Shown: piece after piece, positions 5,917 to 8,547 of the stretch
Numbering within the stretch: the first letter of the stretch is position 1
How the letters are laid out: the number at the start of each line of letters is the position of its first letter
DNA from: Solirubrobacterales bacterium
GTDB taxonomy: Bacteria > Actinomycetota > Thermoleophilia > Solirubrobacterales > Solirubrobacteraceae
Assembly: GCA_017354065.1 (NCBI GenBank)
Contig: JAFMRN010000091.1
Location: 1-8,547 of the forward strand
Length of the DNA: 8,547 nucleotides
Reading direction: 5' to 3'
Position numbers and translations under genes: made by a program
The notes under the pieces: generated by a model
Seen by the model: the letters and a program-made list of their open reading frames with translations, nothing else
Databases searched by the model: none
What the model was told of the DNA's origin: nothing

Positions 5917-7488
5917 CTACGGTGTGTTCCACAGGTACGGCGCATCTGTTGGTGCATGGCCTGACGCTCCGCTGCAGATCCACGTTGTTGTGCGTCGGTT
6001 CCCGTTTCGGTAGGAGACATCGATGGTCGACGTGTATCCGGTTTGCGCGTTCACTGAAAGGTCGAAGAGCTGAGCTCCGCGGGAGTAAGTCTTTGCGTGT
6101 GAATGGTCGGCACCCCATGTGTCGCCGGGACGGAGTTCAGCGAACCCGTCCGCGCCATGCCTGCGACAGCTCGAAGTCGGCCAGCCCGGTTGGGCGCGTT
6201 TACCACTTTCCGAATAAGTGTCCGCGTTGTCGTTTACGAACTTCGTAGTGTAGTCCCGCGTTGACGGCGACCCTCCGCCAGTACAAGCAGACAGCCAGGT
6301 TCTCCGATTCATATGCGCGTAGACGTAGTCGTTGAACCCAGGGCCGCCGGGGGCCGTCGAATGGGCCCCGATCGAATTCTTGATCAAGTACGTGCCGTCC
6401 ACGCCATATCCGTGTGTCTCCTGAGCTGAGACGCCGTAATCGATCGTGCTGTCGGCGGTGGTCTGGTGGCTGAATGTTCCAGACATTCCGGGAACGTTCG
6501 CAACCTGGAGTTGCCCGATGCGTACCGGTAGCGTCTTGTCATCCTTTGGCATCGCGGTGTCCGTGCACGTCGGTGGCCTCGTGTTGTCGTTCGGGCGACT
6601 CTTCGCCGCGCGGCGAGCGTCTGGCAGCGTTACCGCTGCCGCTGACCCTGAGGCCTCGTTGAGCAGAACTTGGAGGCTTGTGCTTGACCCCGGCAACGGC
6701 GCCATCGTTGTAACTCCAGCGCAGAGCGAAGCACTTGCGGGTAGCGGAGCAGAAGGCAGCGGAACCGACAGCGTCCCAGGGGCCGGCGTCTTGGACGGAC
6801 ATGTAGGGCCGGGGGTTGGGGCAGGCGTCGGAGTACTTGGTGGCTGAGTCGTCGTCGGACTTGGGGGCGTCGTTGTCGTGCCCGTCGTCGTTGGCGTCGG
6901 CCTTGGAGGTGTGCTTGGCGCGGGGGCCTTCTTCATCGTGAACCACTGGTGCGGGTGATTAGTCTGGACCAGTGTTCCGTGGTCGAGTCGTGCGATTGAC
7001 TGCCCGGCGGCGACCGGTTCCACTTGCACGGGCTGTCCCGTGTCCATGGTGGTATTCGTGTCCTCTGCGTGAAAGTCAAACTGCACCGTGCCCTGTTGCG
7101 CGACGCGGCGTAGGGAACTCGGGATCGCAACCCGAAACGTCTGGTCTCGTGCGCCGGTGAGGTGCGCGGTCGCAAGCGGCAGTTCCTTGATCATCGCCGG
7201 TCCGTACTTTGGGCTCTGGTGCTCGGTCAGCGGGTGACCGAGGTTGGCAGCCTGCTTTGCGTCCAGGGGCACCTCGTACATGACCGTCAATGTGCCACCG
7301 GGTAGCGGATGCTTTCCGAAATCCAAAGTGAACTCGACCGGATCCAACCCTCCTGCATGTGGCGCAGCCGCTTCGGCTGTGGGTATGGCGACCAGCGCTG
7401 GTGTATTAGCGGCCACGAGCATTGTCCCCACGAGCGCGAGTGCAGGCGCGCGACCCTTGGTAGCGCGCGGAAGCGTACGTTCGAACAT
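5917..7488 (-). CDS. Exported multidomain protein of unknown function with Pro/Thr linker
   Basis: The product has 523 residues. A long Sec signal peptide (1-40) has basic residues at 4, 8, 11 and 13, a hydrophobic core, and probable cleavage after AEA (38-40). Residues 45-185 look like a beta-rich domain. Residues 187-228 are almost only Pro, Thr, Ala and Ser, a flexible linker that may be glycosylated. Residues 230-315 are low in structure, with Cys230, Cys256 and Cys308. Residues 320-523 form a Gly/Ser/Thr/Tyr-rich, probably beta-sandwich domain with Cys402, Cys441 and Cys505, ending HAPTDAPYLWNTP. Six cysteines in an exported protein suggest disulfides. I do not recognise a named family and assign no function. 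The ATG at 7488 is preferred over the TTG at 7503 because GGGGAGG lies five bases before it. Codons are more often A/T-ended than in cobT or the P450, for example CAT GCA CCA ACA GAT near the end. Confidence 0.82.
   Translation of the reverse strand: MFERTLPRATKGRAPALALVGTMLVAANTPALVAIPTAEAAAPHAGGLDPVEFTLDFGKHPLPGGTLTVMYEVPLDAKQAANLGHPLTEHQSPKYGPAMIKELPLATAHLTGARDQTFRVAIPSSLRRVAQQGTVQFDFHAEDTNTTMDTGQPVQVEPVAAGQSIARLDHGTLVQTNHPHQWFTMKKAPAPSTPPRPTPTTTGTTTTPPSPTTTQPPSTPTPAPTPGPTCPSKTPAPGTLSVPLPSAPLPASASLCAGVTTMAPLPGSSTSLQVLLNEASGSAAAVTLPDARRAAKSRPNDNTRPPTCTDTAMPKDDKTLPVRIGQLQVANVPGMSGTFSHQTTADSTIDYGVSAQETHGYGVDGTYLIKNSIGAHSTAPGGPGFNDYVYAHMNRRTWLSACTGGGSPSTRDYTTKFVNDNADTYSESGKRAQPGWPTSSCRRHGADGFAELRPGDTWGADHSHAKTYSRGAQLFDLSVNAQTGYTSTIDVSYRNGNRRTTTWICSGASGHAPTDAPYLWNTP
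6805..6930 (-). repeat. Low-complexity tract coding the Pro/Thr linker
   Basis: Codons 187-228 of the exported protein are nearly all ACN and CCN, so the plus strand shows runs of GTCGTCG and GGGGG-like triplets (for example around 6847-6903). It is a degenerate, not exact, microsatellite and could vary in length between strains. This composition also creates long spurious open frames on the opposite strand. Confidence 0.6.
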
Positions 7489-7493
7489 CCTGT

Positions 7494-7500
7494 CCTCCCC
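7494..7500 (-). promoter_or_regulatory. Ribosome binding site of the 523-residue exported protein
   Basis: On the minus strand GGGGAGG lies five bases before the ATG at 7488. It overlaps the in-frame TTG at 7503 region, so that upstream start would lack its own site; this decides the start. Confidence 0.75.
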
Positions 7501-7505
7501 CAAGA

Positions 7506-7525
7506 CCTGCGGCGATCCGCGCAGG
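7506..7525 (-). promoter_or_regulatory. Leader hairpin just upstream of the ribosome site
   Basis: CCTGCG (7506-7511) and CGCAGG (7520-7525) are perfect inverted arms around eight bases. An alternative pairing uses CGG/CCG inside, with a small bulge. On the minus strand it lies five bases before GGGGAGG (7494-7500) of the exported-protein gene. If transcription begins near 7530, this stem would sit at the 5' end of the mRNA, where it could stabilise the transcript or affect ribosome access. No U-run follows, so it is not a usual terminator. Confidence 0.4.
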
Positions 7526-7536
7526 CCTCATTGTCA

Positions 7537-7564
7537 TTTGTACAGGACCCGACTAGAGCCACAA
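7537..7564 (-). promoter_or_regulatory. Candidate promoter for the exported-protein/lipoprotein operon
   Basis: Read on the minus strand, TTGTGG (7564-7559) is followed after 16 bases by TACAAA (7542-7537). The -10 box has four of six consensus matches and the -35 box only its TTG, so this is a weak candidate. Its -35 half lies inside the palindrome at 7559-7571, which is what a repressor or activator site would look like. Confidence 0.3.
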
Positions 7565-7571
7565 GTTGTGG
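7559..7571. promoter_or_regulatory. 13-bp palindrome, possible operator
   Basis: CCACAAGTTGTGG is a perfect inverted repeat with six-base arms around a central G. GAG (7556-7558) and CTC (7573-7575) extend the symmetry with one unpaired A. It overlaps the -35 half of the candidate promoter of the exported-protein gene. That size and symmetry suit a dimeric regulator, but no regulator gene is visible in the window. Confidence 0.4.
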
Positions 7572-7728
7572 ACTCCCCCTCGGGGTGATTTATGTGGACC
7601 CTACCCCCCCCCGGAGACCTAAATGCAACCTCTAAGTATCGGAGTGTCATGAATCGAACAAACCCTTTGGTGTGCATTTGAGGCACAGGAAGTGCGACGT
7701 TCACGGTGCCAGTTCTCGGTGCGCTCGG

Positions 7729-8547
7729 TCAGTCGGCACGGTCGACCCCCGCGTCATCAAAGCTGGCCATCTCCGCGTGGATCCGGGCGGCCAGACCGAG
7801 TAGGGGGAGTGACAGCGCGGCGCCGGAGGCCTCGCCCAGGCGCAGGCGCTGATCGAGCAGCGGTTCCAGCCCGAGTTCGGTGAGCACCAGTTGGTGGGCG
7901 GGCTCGGCGGAGCGGTGTCCGGCTATCAGGTAGTCGCGGAGCGCGGGAACCACGCGGCAGACCCCCAGCGCCGTCACGCCGACCGCGAAGCCGTCCAGCA
8001 GGATCGGGACGCGCTGCTGCGCGGCGGCGAGCATGGCGCCGGCGAGTCCCGCTAGTTCGAGTCCGCCCAGTGTGCGCAGGCACTCGAGCGGGTCACGCGC
8101 CCGGTTCGCCGCCAGTGCCTGGGCCACCACTGCGCGCTTGTGCTCCAGGCCCTGGGCGTCAAGGCCGGTGCCGCGGCCGCAGGCCTGCTCGGGTGATACG
8201 CCGGTGATCCCGGCCAAGAGCGCCGCCGCCACGGTGGTGTTTCCAATGCCGATCTCTCCGAGGATCAGCAGCTCGTGCCGGGCTGCGAGCTCGGCGCCCA
8301 GCGCGTGTCCGGTCTCCACCGCCTGCTGGAACCGTTCCGCTGACATGGCGGGACCCTGGCTGATGTCGGCGCTGCCGGCATCAGCCAGCCCGATATCGCT
8401 CACCACAAGCTCGGCGCCGAGCGAACGCGCGAGCACACCGATCGCGGTCTCCCCGCGCGCCGCGGCCGCTGCGACCTGGGCGCCGACCCGCGCGGGGTAC
8501 AGGCTCACCCGCTGGGCGGCGACGCCGTGGTCGGCGGCCAGCACGAG
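7729..8547 (-). CDS. cobT: Nicotinate-nucleotide--dimethylbenzimidazole phosphoribosyltransferase, N-terminus cut by window edge
   Basis: CobT moves phosphoribose from nicotinate mononucleotide to 5,6-dimethylbenzimidazole, giving alpha-ribazole phosphate for the lower ligand of cobalamin, in the cytoplasm. The 272 visible residues cover most of the usual roughly 350; the start lies beyond the window. Family landmarks in order are LAADHG at the edge, GETAIGVLAR, GEIGIGNTT, GRGTGLDAQGLEHKRAVV, PILLDGF and LRLGEASGAAL. The Glu of this last motif corresponds to the catalytic base known as Glu317 in Salmonella CobT; the usual LGEGTGA is LGEASGA here, a mild change near the active site. Codons end in G or C almost throughout. 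No other cobalamin gene is in view, so partners such as cobU, cobS or cobC, if clustered, would lie upstream past 8547. The GTG at 8542-8544 is an internal Val codon, not the start. Confidence 0.95.
   Translation of the reverse strand, partial: LVLAADHGVAAQRVSLYPARVGAQVAAAAARGETAIGVLARSLGAELVVSDIGLADAGSADISQGPAMSAERFQQAVETGHALGAELAARHELLILGEIGIGNTTVAAALLAGITGVSPEQACGRGTGLDAQGLEHKRAVVAQALAANRARDPLECLRTLGGLELAGLAGAMLAAAQQRVPILLDGFAVGVTALGVCRVVPALRDYLIAGHRSAEPAHQLVLTELGLEPLLDQRLRLGEASGAALSLPLLGLAARIHAEMASFDDAGVDRAD

Larger units (their letters stand above)
7489..7728. other. 240-bp AT-richer intergenic region between cobT and the exported-protein gene
   Basis: This gap contains no credible gene on either strand. 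It is clearly richer in A and T than its surroundings: 7621-7680 has 25 G/C of 60, against 43 of 60 in 8041-8100 inside cobT. From right to left on the minus strand it holds a small hairpin (TGTGC/GCACA, 7671-7687) without a U-run, a run of nine C (7604-7612), the palindrome at 7559-7571, a candidate promoter, a leader hairpin and a ribosome site. It is long enough for the exported-protein gene to be transcribed independently of cobT. Confidence 0.7.

Noticed and set aside
6446..6847. Plus-strand open frame with Gly/Val repeats
   Set aside because: The repeats are the complement of the Pro/Thr linker codons of the minus-strand exported protein.
6805..6930. Possible tandem-repeat or CRISPR-like array
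   Set aside because: The repetition is degenerate triplets in a coding frame, with no constant repeat unit and no spacers.
7671..7687. TGTGC/GCACA hairpin as the cobT terminator
   Set aside because: The five-base stem is weak and no U-run follows on the minus strand, so I cannot support a terminator.

Overview
This window looks like chromosomal DNA of a high-GC actinobacterium. The very high GC3 codon use, the large Sec-exported proteins with Thr/Pro/Lys linkers, and the style of the RDD, P450 and Asp-box proteins remind me of the Thermoleophilia (Solirubrobacterales). That placement is an impression from protein style, not a computed result.

Layout, left to right. Bases 1-87 hold the probable 3' end of a plus-strand gene whose stop codon overlaps the stop of the next, convergent gene. 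Bases 84-2345 (minus) are a probable two-gene transcription unit: a cytochrome P450 (1068-2345), then an RDD-family membrane protein (84-1040). The P450 is divergent from a large plus-strand gene (2452-5304). The 106-bp gap between them carries a good sigma70-type promoter and Shine-Dalgarno for the plus gene. That gene encodes a 950-residue exported protein with two visible Asp-box (BNR) repeats, a middle beta-rich region, a Lys/Thr/Pro linker and a very basic, probably duplicated C-terminal domain. It ends 16 bp from a convergent minus-strand pair (7488 down to 5321). That pair is a 523-residue exported protein with a Pro/Thr linker and an unrecognised Cys-containing C-terminal domain, followed 23 bp later by a 190-residue lipoprotein. 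A 240-bp AT-richer gap (7489-7728) separates this pair from cobT (minus, cut by the right window edge), the phosphoribosyltransferase of the lower-ligand branch of cobalamin synthesis.

How the genes fit together. P450 and RDD are probably co-transcribed, but no redox partner is visible. The exported 523-residue protein and the lipoprotein behave as one operon and probably act together at the cell surface. Their lower GC and A/T-ending codons, compared with cobT and the P450, suggest a different evolutionary history. I see no CRISPR array, transposase, tRNA, rRNA, toxin-antitoxin or recognisable defence genes. The least explained part is the surface-protein pair and its structured upstream region, which holds a 13-bp palindrome, a C9 tract and a leader hairpin.
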